A stretch of DNA of 64,000 nt from Sedimentibacter hydroxybenzoicus DSM 7310 (GTDB lineage Bacteria > Bacillota > Clostridia > Tissierellales > Sedimentibacteraceae): assembly GCF_013403245.1 (NCBI RefSeq), contig NZ_JACBNQ010000010.1, positions 1 through 64,000 of the forward strand. The letters run 5' to 3'. The notes below the pieces were generated by a model. That model worked only from the letters and a program-made list of their open reading frames with translations, searched no databases and was not told where the DNA came from. The position numbers and the translations under genes were made by a program. Positions 8,127-16,905 of the stretch are shown here, piece after piece; the stretch's first letter is position 1, and every line of letters starts with the position of its first letter.

Positions 8127-8339
8127 ATGGCAAAAAGGTTATTGATGACGTTTAAAACCTTGGACGGGGCAACAACTTCATTAACAGTTGATGAACCGAG
8201 AGACGGATTGACAGAAGCTGAGGTAAGAGAGGTTATGGACAATATAATCGCAAAAAATATATTCGAAACCAAAAAAGGCGATTTGTTCGAAATAAAGTCT
8301 GCTGAAATAATATCTACAACCGAAGAAATTTTAATATAG
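8127..8339 (+). CDS. DUF2922 family small protein
   Basis: 70 residues with the pattern RLLMTFKTLDGATTSLTVDEP and a C-terminal VIxxxxIF-like stretch (MDNIIAKNIFETKKGDLFEI), typical of DUF2922. Preceded by AAGGGGTGATA. Partner of the DUF1659 gene; the pair is conserved in many Firmicutes but has no assigned role. Acidic, with no transmembrane segment. Confidence 0.8.
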   Translation: MAKRLLMTFKTLDGATTSLTVDEPRDGLTEAEVREVMDNIIAKNIFETKKGDLFEIKSAEIISTTEEILI

Positions 8340-8364
8340 ATTTTGGTAATACTGTGATATAATC

Positions 8365-8394
8365 ATACGTAGGGCGGATAACCGCCCTGCGTAT
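8365..8394. terminator. 13-bp hairpin after the DUF2922 gene
   Basis: Arms ATACGTAGGGCGG and CCGCCCTGCGTAT (one G-T pair) around a 4-nt loop. It is GC-rich and stable but lacks a good T-run, so it may be a terminator or a palindromic repeat. Confidence 0.45.
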
Positions 8395-8399
8395 AATAA

Positions 8400-8437
8400 T
8401 GAACAGTGAATAGTGAAAAATGAACAATGAAAAATGA
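8400..8437 (+). repeat. Short direct repeats of the TGAACAATGAAAAA type
   Basis: About five imperfect 7-8 bp units (GAACAGTGAATAGTGAAAAATGAACAATGAAAAATGA) immediately upstream of the dsdA ribosome site. Low-complexity slippage-type repeats. Confidence 0.5.
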
Positions 8438-8453
8438 AAGACAGGAGGATTCA

Positions 8454-9782
8454 ATGATAAATAAAGGAGAAATTACAAACAGTAACAAAACTCTAAAAGA
8501 TGTATCTCAATTAAAAGAAGTTTTATGGATTAATCCTAAAAATATGAAGTACGAAGAAGCCGCAAAAACAATAAATCTTGATACATCATTGATAGATGAT
8601 GCCGAAAGACGTTTAAACAAATTTGCACCTCTTATAGAAATTCTCTTCCCCGAAACGCAAAAATCCCATGGAATTATAGAGTCACCATTAAGAGGAATAG
8701 ATAATATGAAGCAGGAATTAATATCATCATACGATACTCAGATTTCCGGAAAGCTGCTTCTTAAAATGGACAGTCATTTGGCTATAGCCGGCTCCGTCAA
8801 GGCAAGAGGAGGAATATACGAAGTTCTTAAATATGCTGAAACTCTCGCTTTAAAAAATAATATTTTAAAGGAAGACGACGATTATTCAATTATGGCAGAA
8901 AAAAGATTTAAGGATTTTTTTGGCCAGCATAAAGTTCAGGTAGGTTCAACAGGTAACTTAGGACTCAGTATAGGCATTACCTCAGCGACATTAGGGTTTA
9001 ATGTAATGGTACATATGTCATCCGATGCAAAGCAGTGGAAAAAAGATTTGCTGAGATCCAAGGGTGCACAGGTCTTAGAATATGACGGCGATTTTTCCAA
9101 AGCGGTGGAAGAAGGAAGAAAAATGTCCGATCAAGATCCTATGAGTTACTTTGTAGATGATGAGAATTCAATGAATTTATTCTTAGGCTACGCAGTTGCT
9201 GCAAGAAGATTGAAAAAACAATTAGATGATATGAATATTACGGTAAATAAGGATAATCCGTTGTTTGTTTACCTTCCTTGCGGAGTAGGAGGAGCACCGG
9301 GAGGAATAACTTACGGACTGAAATCAATTTATAAGGATGATGTTCACTGCTTCTTTGTGGAGCCGACTCATGCACCTGCAATGCTGATAGGTATGGTAAC
9401 CGGACTTCATAACGATATAAGTGTTCAGGATCTTGGTATAGATGGAAAAACTCATGCAGACGGATTAGCGGTGGGAAGACCTTCTAAGCTTGTGGGTAAG
9501 ATGATGGATTATTTGTTAGGAGGAGTTTTCACCATAGAGGATTATAAATTATATGATAATATGAGAATGCTGAAAACTTCTGAAAATATAGATATTGAAC
9601 CGTCGGCATGCGCCGGATTTGAAGGGGTAATAAAAATAGAAAAATCTGAAGCAGAAAAAGATTATATAAACAAGCATCAATTGAAAGGTAAAATGAAAAA
9701 TGCAACTCATATAGTGTGGGCAACGGGAGGAAGCTTAGTACCGGAAGAGATAAACAAAGAGTTCCTGAATACCTACCTGTAA
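8454..9782 (+). CDS. dsdA: D-serine ammonia-lyase
   Basis: 442 residues from the ATG at 8454, which has AGGAGG 6 nt upstream; the in-frame ATG at 8427 lies in the short repeats without a ribosome site. It is a PLP-dependent fold-type II enzyme converting D-serine to pyruvate and ammonia in the cytoplasm. The PLP lysine is in [12 protein letters not shown]. The phosphate-binding loop is probably [11 protein letters not shown], and CGVGGAPGG is conserved in DsdA. The length matches the family. It would feed pyruvate to fermentation. Confidence 0.93.
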   Translation: MINKGEITNSNKTLKDVSQLKEVLWINPKNMKYEEAAKTINLDTSLIDDAERRLNKFAPLIEILFPETQKSHGIIESPLRGIDNMKQELISSYDTQISGKLLLKMDSHLAIAGSVKARGGIYEVLKYAETLALKNNILKEDDDYSIMAEKRFKDFFGQHKVQVGSTGNLGLSIGITSATLGFNVMVHMSSDAKQWKKDLLRSKGAQVLEYDGDFSKAVEEGRKMSDQDPMSYFVDDENSMNLFLGYAVAARRLKKQLDDMNITVNKDNPLFVYLPCGVGGAPGGITYGLKSIYKDDVHCFFVEPTHAPAMLIGMVTGLHNDISVQDLGIDGKTHADGLAVGRPSKLVGKMMDYLLGGVFTIEDYKLYDNMRMLKTSENIDIEPSACAGFEGVIKIEKSEAEKDYINKHQLKGKMKNATHIVWATGGSLVPEEINKEFLNTYL

Positions 9783-9792
9783 AGACCCAGAG

Positions 9793-9921
9793 GGGACGGT
9801 TCTTACTGGACCAATGAGATTTCCCAAGTATTTACAAAAAAACATTGATAATAAAGTAATATTTTGCTAACATAAAACAAAACAAATAAAAGTGCAGACA
9901 GAACCGTCCCTTTTGTCTGTC
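9793..9921. repeat. GGGACGGTTCT inverted pair and small hairpin before hisS
   Basis: GGGACGGTTCT (9793-9803) and its exact complement AGAACCGTCCC (9900-9910) lie 96 bp apart. The right copy is in the loop of a GACAGA/TCTGTC hairpin (9897-9921) just before the hisS ribosome site. It is related to the 29-bp palindrome at 1989-2054. Confidence 0.55.
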
Positions 9922-9934
9922 AAGAGGAGGAGAC

Positions 9935-11185
9935 ATGAAAGCAAATTTAAACCCTGCTAAGGGGATGAGAGACATAATACCACAGGAAAAAGAAATAAGA
10001 GATTACGTTGAGGGTGTTATAATTAATACATACAAGCAAAACGGATTTGAACTTATAGAAACTCCGATGGTAGAAAATATTGAAAATCTGATAGAAAGTA
10101 AAGGCGGAGAAAACCTTAAATTAATATATAGAATATTAAAAAGAGGAGATAAGCTTGACTTTTCAAAAGAGACACTGACAGAGGAGGATTTAGCTGATTT
10201 AGGACTCAGATATGATCTTACTGTTCCTCTCAGCCGTTTCTACTGCAACAACAAAGCAAAATTACCTTCAGTTTTTAAAGCTTTGCAGGTAGGCAATGTA
10301 TTCAGAGCCGAAAGAGCACAAAAAGGAAGATACAGAAGCTTCAAGCAATGTGATATAGATATAATCGGTGACAGCACGAATAAGGCTGAGCTTGAGCTTA
10401 TTGCCACTACTGCAAAAGCGCTGACTTCATTGGGTGTAACCGATTTTATGGTAAGGTTCAATGACAGAAGAGTATTAAAATCCGTAATATTAAACTGTGG
10501 ATTTGCCGAAGAAGAATTTGACAATGTGTGCATAATTGTTGACAAGTTAGATAAAATCGGATTGCCGGGAGTGGAAAAGGAGTTAAAAGCTAAGGAATAT
10601 TCGGAAGTCTCCATAACCAAATTAATTGAAGCACTTGAAAATATCAATAAAGAAAAAACCAATTGCCTGAAAAATTACGGAGTGCCTGAAGAAGTTGTAA
10701 AAGAAGTGGAAGAAATTCTCGAATTATCAAGAGAATACGCACAAAATAAGTACGATATAGAATATGATTTTACTTTAATAAGAGGTCTGGGATATTATAC
10801 CGGCTCGATATTTGAAATTGCATATAAGGATTTGGGATATTCTATAGCAGGCGGCGGAAGATACGATGAAATGGTTGGTAATTTCATAGGTGAAAGAATA
10901 CCCGCAACGGGCTTTTCGATCGGATTTGAAAGATTAGTAAATCAATTGATGGAAGAAAGGTTCAAGGTTCCTAATCAGGAAAAATTAGTTTTGCTGTTTG
11001 AAACATCGGACAATTATGTAGATGTTATGAGAAAAGCCGATGAATTAAGAAATAAAGGATATTCGGTATCGACTTACGAAAAGGCTAAAAAGCTTGGCAA
11101 ACAATTGAATCAATTTACAGAGTATGGATTTAATAAATTTGCTGTATACGACAAAGAGGAAATGGAAATTAAAGAATTATCGTAA
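9935..11185 (+). CDS. hisS: Histidyl-tRNA synthetase
   Basis: 416 residues, class II synthetase that charges tRNA-His. Visible are GMRDIIPQE at the N-terminus, motif 2 with its arginine (VFRAERAQKGRYRSF), the histidine-binding RGLGYYTG, and motif 3 (GGGRYDEMVG...GFSIGFERL). A C-terminal anticodon-binding domain spans about residues 330-416. Motif 2 reads RYRSFKQCDIDIIG, closer to the form in eukaryotic-type HisRS and some clostridial second copies than to the usual RYREFHQ. GAGGAGG precedes the ATG. HisZ is a less likely alternative because catalytic motifs and the anticodon domain are present. Confidence 0.9.
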   Translation: MKANLNPAKGMRDIIPQEKEIRDYVEGVIINTYKQNGFELIETPMVENIENLIESKGGENLKLIYRILKRGDKLDFSKETLTEEDLADLGLRYDLTVPLSRFYCNNKAKLPSVFKALQVGNVFRAERAQKGRYRSFKQCDIDIIGDSTNKAELELIATTAKALTSLGVTDFMVRFNDRRVLKSVILNCGFAEEEFDNVCIIVDKLDKIGLPGVEKELKAKEYSEVSITKLIEALENINKEKTNCLKNYGVPEEVVKEVEEILELSREYAQNKYDIEYDFTLIRGLGYYTGSIFEIAYKDLGYSIAGGGRYDEMVGNFIGERIPATGFSIGFERLVNQLMEERFKVPNQEKLVLLFETSDNYVDVMRKADELRNKGYSVSTYEKAKKLGKQLNQFTEYGFNKFAVYDKEEMEIKELS

Positions 11186-11193
11186 ATATAAAG

Positions 11194-11337
11194 AGATAGA
11201 TTCTTCACTGCATTCAAGATGACACAATTGTCTTGTCATTCTGAACGCAGTGAAGAATCTCATCTTTTGACCAACGAGATCCTTTGCTGTTGCTCAGGAT
11301 AAGCAACTGACACCAAATTAAAATTTGGGTCATCTGG
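11194..11337. repeat. Palindromic intergenic repeat, copy behind hisS
   Basis: A first palindrome (AGATTCTTCACTGC...AGTGAAGAATCT, 11194-11260) overlaps the standard core and inverted core (to 11299). These are followed by the TAAGC hairpin at 11300-11337, which here ends in CATCTGG instead of GCTTA. Confidence 0.75.
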
Positions 11338-11359
11338 AACATTCGAACAATATTAGCCA

Positions 11360-11470
11360 TGTCATTCTGAGGGTTTGCCCGAAGAATCTCATCTTTTGTA
11401 CAACGAGATCCTTCGCTTTCGCTCAGGATAAGCGACTGACACCAAATCACAGATTTGGGTCATCTGCTTA
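11360..11470. repeat. Palindromic intergenic repeat ending in a gene's stop codon
   Basis: Core TGTCATTCTGAGGGTTTGCC and GAAGAATCTCATC, inverted core GAGATCCTTCGCTTTCGCTC, then the TAAGC/GCTTA hairpin (11429-11470). The last TTA (11468-11470) is the stop codon of the minus-strand membrane gene. This is the second unit in tandem with 11194-11337. Confidence 0.8.
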
Positions 11471-11917
11471 CTTCTCTGTTTCAAATGCATCTTTTTTAAT
11501 AAATTTTGATAATATAAATGTTATCAGTATAGCTGAAATAAAACGTGCACCTAACAATGCCGCTATATTTGCTCCTACACCTGCAAAAATCATCGAATCT
11601 TCAATCACAGCGTGGCAAACGGATAAAAACATTGTAATCAGGAAAATACTTCTTTTATCAACATCGTAATCTTTAACACTTTGTATAATTGCTCCCGCGC
11701 CGATAGTCAAACCGAAAGTCATCCCGAACAGCAATGATACGCCGGATTTTTCACTTATAGTAAAAAAGTTGGAAATCGGTTTAATTGCTTTAGATAATTT
11801 GTCTATTAATTGAGTATCCTTGAATATTTCAATTGTAATCATTATGGGTATTAAAACCTTTGTTATACTCCATATAAATGAAATCAAATTAATTATTATA
11901 TCAATTATTGCATTCAT
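11468..11917 (-). CDS. Nucleoside-recognition (Gate) domain membrane protein, second of pair
   Basis: 149 residues from the ATG at 11917; a TTG at 11929 is also possible, but GGGTGATG sits correctly for the ATG. About four hydrophobic helices with the Gate-domain pattern (GMTFGLTIGAGAIIQSV, AVIEDSMIFAGVGAN). It is half of a split SpmA/SpmB-like or YjiH-like transporter, with the upstream gene giving the other half. Such pairs are predicted inner-membrane transporters of unknown substrate. It begins 4 nt after the stop of its partner, so the two are translationally coupled. Confidence 0.75.
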   Translation of the reverse strand: MNAIIDIIINLISFIWSITKVLIPIMITIEIFKDTQLIDKLSKAIKPISNFFTISEKSGVSLLFGMTFGLTIGAGAIIQSVKDYDVDKRSIFLITMFLSVCHAVIEDSMIFAGVGANIAALLGARFISAILITFILSKFIKKDAFETEK

Positions 11918-11921
11918 AACA

Positions 11922-12344
11922 TCACCCAAATATCCTATAAAATAAAAATCCCATCAGCAATGAAAAAAATAAACGAACTGAAGTACTGGCGAATGTGCTG
12001 ACTCCTAGCTTTTTAACAACGGCGCCTTCGGTTATTAAATTATGTGCTATGGAACTCATTATTGCTATTGTGCTTATTTGAAAACCTGTCAATTCTATTG
12101 CTGCTAAGGCACCCAATGCTGCATACGTTCCGGAAAAATAACTTAATATCATTATTAATGATGCCTCACCGGGCAGTCCGAATACTGACATAACCGGCGC
12201 AAAGAATTCAGCAATTATGTTTAATAATCCGGATAATGATAAAACCTGCACAATTATGTAGACAGGGACCAGTATTTTCATTAAATCTAAAAGGGTGGCA
12301 ATACCATTGGTTAACCCCCTTTTAAATGTATCTATAGTAATCAT
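11922..12344 (-). CDS. Nucleoside-recognition (Gate) domain membrane protein, first of pair
   Basis: 140 residues from the ATG at 12344, with AGGAGG 5-6 nt upstream; the ATG at 12368 lacks one. Several hydrophobic helices; the stretch SYFSGTYAALGALAAIEL and the HNLITEGAVVKKLG segment mirror those of the partner gene. Probably forms a heteromeric membrane transporter or channel with it. No substrate can be read from the sequence. Divergent from the GH26 operon. Confidence 0.75.
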   Translation of the reverse strand: MITIDTFKRGLTNGIATLLDLMKILVPVYIIVQVLSLSGLLNIIAEFFAPVMSVFGLPGEASLIMILSYFSGTYAALGALAAIELTGFQISTIAIMSSIAHNLITEGAVVKKLGVSTFASTSVRLFFSLLMGFLFYRIFG

Positions 12345-12404
12345 TTTTATCCTCCTGTTATTAAGCATCCCTTTTTACACAGTACAGAGGGATATTCTAA
12401 TATA

Positions 12405-12433
12405 GTTATAACACAGTTGCTTTTTATTAACAA
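12405..12433 (-). promoter_or_regulatory. Candidate promoter of the Gate-domain pair
   Basis: On the minus strand TTGTTA (12428-12433), 17-bp spacer ending in TGT, then TATAAC (12405-12410), an extended -10 form. Located 60 nt upstream of the start codon. Confidence 0.5.
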
Positions 12434-12456
12434 TGTATATTTTTATCTCTATTAAT

Positions 12457-12485
12457 TTGACAACCTTATTATGTCTTGGTAAAAT
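12457..12485 (+). promoter_or_regulatory. Candidate sigma-A promoter of the GH26 operon
   Basis: Perfect TTGACA at 12457-12462, 17-bp spacer ending in TGG, TAAAAT at 12480-12485. It is back to back with the minus-strand promoter at 12405-12433. Confidence 0.65.
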
Positions 12486-12524
12486 TGTAAATGACAGAAA
12501 ATTTAAGAGAAAAGGGAGAAATTT

Positions 12525-14036
12525 ATGAGCCTTAAAAAAATATTTGCTATTACATTTTCACTGTTGATATTATCAATCAATTTTGCATTTGCAGAAGAAA
12601 ATTCAACAATTTTAACTCCATACTCCTCAGGTTACAATAAATATACAAATAATCCTTACGGATATGAAATTATTCTTTTGGATGCTCTTGAATTAAAGGA
12701 AGACATCGTAAGTGTAAAAAGCAGATTTGAATCTGAAAATGTAGTAGTTGATATTTTGTATGATAATTTTGAGAACTCTTTAGATAATATTACTACATAT
12801 ATAAATTACGGGAATAAAGGAATATTAAGAAACCCTGATTTTGTAATAACGAGGGAATACAATCATAATTTTAATGGAACCAACAGTCACATTACGCTGT
12901 TTGAAAGAAGAAAGGTAAAAAGTGATGTGCCGGATCGTAATTATTATGCTATGATTGCATTTCCGAGACACAACAAAGAAGTAATAACGGTGTTTATTAA
13001 ATCTGCACACCCTATATATATAGATTATATTATGCCAAGCTTTAAATTAACAAATAAAGCAGGAACTATGAAAGAGGATGTAATTTTTAAACCGGTACAG
13101 AAAAAGTTCGATGAAAAAACTTCAGTGTTTTTTGATAATTATTTTATCAATAATGAAAAAATAGATTTTGGTATATTTGAACCGACGTATCCTACGTATG
13201 ATTATAGGTTAAAGCAGCTTGAGCAAATGTTTGATTATGAATTTCCGGTTGTTCTGCTATATAATTCATTTGTGCTTCCTTTCAAAACAGATTATATGAA
13301 TTTGGCAAAGGAACAAGGAAAAGTTGTTGAATACGGACTATATACAACCGACTTTATTGATGGCAGGGAAGTAGACATAACCCTTGATATAATCGAAGGA
13401 AAATATGATGATTATTTAGATCGTCTGGCGCAAAGCTTCAATGAATATGATTATCCTGTTTTATTCAGATTAAACAATGAGATGAACGGAGAATGGGTTT
13501 GGTATTCGGCACACCTGGTTGGCAAGGACACAGATTTATTTATTGAATGCTGGAGATACATCTATAATAAATTTAAGGAGCATGGAGTAGATAACCTGCT
13601 TTTCGTGTGGAATCCTAATGAAAAATCATTTCCCGGCTATGCATATAACCATTATTTAAATTATTATCCGGGTGATGAATACGTAAATATAGTAGGACTC
13701 ACGTCATACAATACAGGTAACTATTACATTGGAGAAACGTGGAGAAGTTTTGCGGAAAGCTATGACCATTTCTATTATGACTATGTTAAGCGTTTTGAAC
13801 ATCCTATGATGATAACGGAATTTTCCGGCGCTTCATTGGGAGGCAATAAAAGCGCGTGGTTTGAGGATATGTTTAACAGAATCACTCAATACGACAGAAT
13901 TAAGCTTGCAGTTTTATGGAACGGTCAGGATTACGACATGACAAAGCCGGAAAAACCGGTTTCAAGAAATTATCGTATAGACCAGGAGCAGGATGTTATA
14001 GATGCGGTTCGTACCGGTCTTGAAAGATTAAAATAG
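12525..14036 (+). CDS. Secreted GH26-like glycoside hydrolase
   Basis: 503 residues with a signal peptide (MSLKKIF, hydrophobic core, AFAEE). The N-terminal 200 residues are a domain I do not recognise. The C-terminal half resembles a GH26 (beta-mannanase type) barrel: LFRLNNEMNGEWVWYSA carries the probable acid/base Glu, and MMITEFSGAS the probable nucleophile Glu. It also has WNPN and a WNGQDY end. It would act outside the cell on mannan-like or wall/exopolysaccharide glycans; substrate not determined. No lipobox or SLH anchor. It is followed after 9 nt by a two-component pair, indicating one operon. Confidence 0.75.
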   Translation: MSLKKIFAITFSLLILSINFAFAEENSTILTPYSSGYNKYTNNPYGYEIILLDALELKEDIVSVKSRFESENVVVDILYDNFENSLDNITTYINYGNKGILRNPDFVITREYNHNFNGTNSHITLFERRKVKSDVPDRNYYAMIAFPRHNKEVITVFIKSAHPIYIDYIMPSFKLTNKAGTMKEDVIFKPVQKKFDEKTSVFFDNYFINNEKIDFGIFEPTYPTYDYRLKQLEQMFDYEFPVVLLYNSFVLPFKTDYMNLAKEQGKVVEYGLYTTDFIDGREVDITLDIIEGKYDDYLDRLAQSFNEYDYPVLFRLNNEMNGEWVWYSAHLVGKDTDLFIECWRYIYNKFKEHGVDNLLFVWNPNEKSFPGYAYNHYLNYYPGDEYVNIVGLTSYNTGNYYIGETWRSFAESYDHFYYDYVKRFEHPMMITEFSGASLGGNKSAWFEDMFNRITQYDRIKLAVLWNGQDYDMTKPEKPVSRNYRIDQEQDVIDAVRTGLERLK

Positions 14037-14045
14037 GAGTAAATT

Positions 14046-14738
14046 ATGAACATTTTAGTTTGTGACGATGACAAAGAAATAGTTGATGCAATAGAAATAT
14101 ATTTAAAAAATGAGGGATATAATATCTTGAAGAGCTACTCGGGTTTAGAGGCTATAGAAATGATTAAATACAATGAAGTGCATTTAATTATTATGGATAT
14201 AATGATGCCTGAAATGGACGGAATAAGAGCCACATCAAAAATCAGGGAAATAAAAAATATTCCTGTAATTATGCTGTCCGCCAAATCAGAAGAAACAGAT
14301 ATCGTATTCGGTCTTAATATGGGAGCCGACGATTATATTACGAAACCGTTTAATCCGTTGGAGCTGTTGGCAAGAGTTAAGTCACAGCTTCGAAGATATA
14401 CTACGTTAGGCGGAGCCGGAGAGGTAGAAAGAAGCAACTGTTATAAAACGGGCAGCTTGTTCATGGATGATGAAAGGAAAATAGTTACTGTTGACGGGGA
14501 ATCAGTGAAGCTGACCCCGGTTGAATATAAAATATTGTTATTGCTTACAAAAAATAAAGGCAAGGTGTTTTCCATCGACGAAATTTATCAGGAGGTATGG
14601 AACGAACCTTCTTTTAATCCCGAGAACACTGTGGCAGTCCATATCAGAAGGATAAGAGAAAAAATAGAGATAGACCCGAAAAATCCAAGATACCTGAAGG
14701 TGGTGTGGGGTGTTGGTTACAAAGTGGAAGATTTATAA
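14046..14738 (+). CDS. OmpR-family response regulator
   Basis: 230 residues. Receiver domain at 1-115 with the acidic pair DDD near the N-terminus, phospho-acceptor Asp in IIMDIMMPEMDG and the conserved Lys in DYITKPFNP. A winged-helix DNA-binding domain at 130-228 has LTPVEYKILLLL and VAVHIRRIREKIE. Overlaps the kinase gene by 29 nt. Probably regulates the GH26 operon or envelope functions (inference). Confidence 0.92.
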   Translation: MNILVCDDDKEIVDAIEIYLKNEGYNILKSYSGLEAIEMIKYNEVHLIIMDIMMPEMDGIRATSKIREIKNIPVIMLSAKSEETDIVFGLNMGADDYITKPFNPLELLARVKSQLRRYTTLGGAGEVERSNCYKTGSLFMDDERKIVTVDGESVKLTPVEYKILLLLTKNKGKVFSIDEIYQEVWNEPSFNPENTVAVHIRRIREKIEIDPKNPRYLKVVWGVGYKVEDL

Positions 14739-16815
14739 AAGAAAAAGAATTACCAAAACAGCTGCTTTTATTTTGCTGGTGATATGCATTATGATAGGTG
14801 TATCATCCGGATTAAATATTTATCTTAATGTAGAGAATTATGAAAGTATATCTGAAAAGAATTATTTGAACAGCAATACATTAAGCAACGAGCTTCGTTA
14901 TGCGGCGAATCGACTAGAACATGTTTTGAGTGTTTATAAAAGTGAAGATTATATACTCGAAGGAGGAACGGTCGAAGATTTAGAAATAGAGGACAGCTGG
15001 CAGCTTACTAACTTATACAACAATTATATTACCGAAATGGGTTATGAAAACAATCAGCAATCCAGAGAGTTTTTTTGGAAGGAAAAAAGTAAGGAAATAG
15101 ATCAATTAAAAGAAATAATATTGAATTCTGATTTGAAAACCTACCATCAGATATTAGATAATCTGAACAATCCAAAGGGGATGATTTATTATGCTACTGA
15201 TGGTAAAAATGTAATAACCAATACAGAAAGACCGGATAAAAACTATTATAAGCAATTTAACGTATACATTGTAATAGATAATAAATCCATTGAAATAGTC
15301 CCAAATAACGGATATGGAGAGTTTTCCCCATCCTTGACCGATACATTTGAAAAATTAGAGAAACAAAGAGATAAAACATCCATCTATGCAAGCTTAATTG
15401 ATGATGGTCTTTTGCTGCGGGTAAACAGATGGAATTCGGACAGACAAATATTGATTAAAAACACAGCAGTTATAGCATTATGCTTGTGTATCATACTAAC
15501 ATGCTTTGTTTATCTTTCTTCAGTTGCAGGCAGGACAGTAAATAACGAAGAAGTTAATTTATATAAAATAGACGAATTACCTACCGACTTAAATTTAATA
15601 TTGATAGCCGGTATTGTTGCATTTGGATATTTTAATTTTAACAGTTTGTTGGATCTTCGGTTTGTAAACATAAATTTACTGAGATTTGCAATGATATCTT
15701 CAGCAGTGATATTTGTACTGATATTATTATCATTGTTTTTTTCTATTGTAAGACAAATAAAGAAAAGAGCATTTATAAAACATTCATTGCTTTATTTATT
15801 ATTTAAAGCTTTAATTAACAGTATATTAAAAATCGTTGCAAGCGGACCTTTGATGTTAAAATCAATAGGAGCAATACTACTCTTAATAGGAATATCGGCA
15901 TACAGTTTAAACAACCCTCCTCTATTGGTAATTATTGCTTTAACTTCCGTCTATCTTGTATATATAAAGGTCAAAAAATTTGAAACTATCCAGGCAGGCT
16001 TACAAGTTGCAAAAAATGGTGATTATGACAACAAGATAACCGTAGAAGGAACAGGGGAATTTTCACAGCTTGCAGAAAATATAAATGAGATGACAAGCGG
16101 TCTGAAAACGGCGGTTCAAAACGAGGTAAAAAGCGAAAAATTAAAAACCGAATTAATAACCAACGTTTCCCACGACATAAAAACACCGCTTACCTCGATA
16201 ATGTCTTATATTGATTTATTAAAAAGAGAAGGTCTTTGCTCTGATGATGCTCCAAAGTATTTAGAGGTTTTAGACAGAAAATCTAAAAGGTTAAAAACAC
16301 TTACCGAAGATTTGTTTGAAGCGGCAAAGGCAACAAGCGGAAGCATTGAGCCGAAATTTGTGAAGGTTAATGTAAACGCATTGGTCTCACAAATCTTAGG
16401 AGAATTAGACGAAAAGATTAATGAATCAGAATTGACATTTAAGGTAACCGCAACGGAGGAAAAAGTATATGCATGGGCAGACGGCAGATTGTTAAGCAGA
16501 GTTATGGAAAATTTGTTGTCTAATATTTTTAAGTATGCCATAAAAGGCTCAAGAGTTTATATAAATATTACGGGAACAGAAAAAGAAGCAAAAGTAAGTT
16601 TTAAAAATGTTTCGGCCTACGAATTAAATATTCCTGCGGAGGAATTGATGGAAAGATTCAAAAGAGGAGACGAGTCAAGGAGCTCTGAAGGAAGTGGTCT
16701 GGGTCTCGCAATAGCAAAGTCACTGATGGAAATTCAGGAAGGTATTTTGGAAATCAGCATTGATGCAGACTTGTTTACAGCAGAAGTAATACTGAAAAAA
16801 TGGGAGCCGGCTTAA
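14710..16815 (+). CDS. Membrane sensor histidine kinase
   Basis: 701 residues starting at GTG 14710, with AAGGTGG at about the right distance inside the regulator gene. Layout: one N-terminal TM helix, an extracellular sensor of about 220 residues, then several further TM helices (about residues 255-420), HAMP-like linker, HisKA with the phospho-His in NVSHDIKTPLTSI near residue 488, and HATPase_c with the G box SGLGLAIAKS. The multi-helix block between sensor and kinase is unusual. Partner of the regulator at 14046. Confidence 0.9.
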   Translation: MLVTKWKIYKRKRITKTAAFILLVICIMIGVSSGLNIYLNVENYESISEKNYLNSNTLSNELRYAANRLEHVLSVYKSEDYILEGGTVEDLEIEDSWQLTNLYNNYITEMGYENNQQSREFFWKEKSKEIDQLKEIILNSDLKTYHQILDNLNNPKGMIYYATDGKNVITNTERPDKNYYKQFNVYIVIDNKSIEIVPNNGYGEFSPSLTDTFEKLEKQRDKTSIYASLIDDGLLLRVNRWNSDRQILIKNTAVIALCLCIILTCFVYLSSVAGRTVNNEEVNLYKIDELPTDLNLILIAGIVAFGYFNFNSLLDLRFVNINLLRFAMISSAVIFVLILLSLFFSIVRQIKKRAFIKHSLLYLLFKALINSILKIVASGPLMLKSIGAILLLIGISAYSLNNPPLLVIIALTSVYLVYIKVKKFETIQAGLQVAKNGDYDNKITVEGTGEFSQLAENINEMTSGLKTAVQNEVKSEKLKTELITNVSHDIKTPLTSIMSYIDLLKREGLCSDDAPKYLEVLDRKSKRLKTLTEDLFEAAKATSGSIEPKFVKVNVNALVSQILGELDEKINESELTFKVTATEEKVYAWADGRLLSRVMENLLSNIFKYAIKGSRVYINITGTEKEAKVSFKNVSAYELNIPAEELMERFKRGDESRSSEGSGLGLAIAKSLMEIQEGILEISIDADLFTAEVILKKWEPA

Positions 16816-16853
16816 ACTGTTTAAAACGCTGAGACAAACACTAACTTAGTGCA

Positions 16854-16890
16854 TATAATATTTATAGAAAGCATATGCTTTCTTTTTTTT
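16854..16890 (+). promoter_or_regulatory. -10 box overlapping an intrinsic-terminator-like hairpin
   Basis: TATAAT at 16854-16859 is followed at the expected start point by the perfect palindrome AGAAAGCATATGCTTTCT (16866-16883) and a run of eight T. The hairpin can terminate the two-component operon. It also sits only about 10 nt before the ribosome site of the next small gene, so transcripts from the local promoter would start with it. Confidence 0.5.
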
Positions 16891-16905
16891 AAAGGAGCAA
16901 TTAAC

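Noticed and set aside
9935-11185. hisZ (ATP phosphoribosyltransferase regulatory subunit)
   Set aside because: Class II catalytic motifs and the C-terminal anticodon-binding domain are present and no his biosynthesis genes are nearby.
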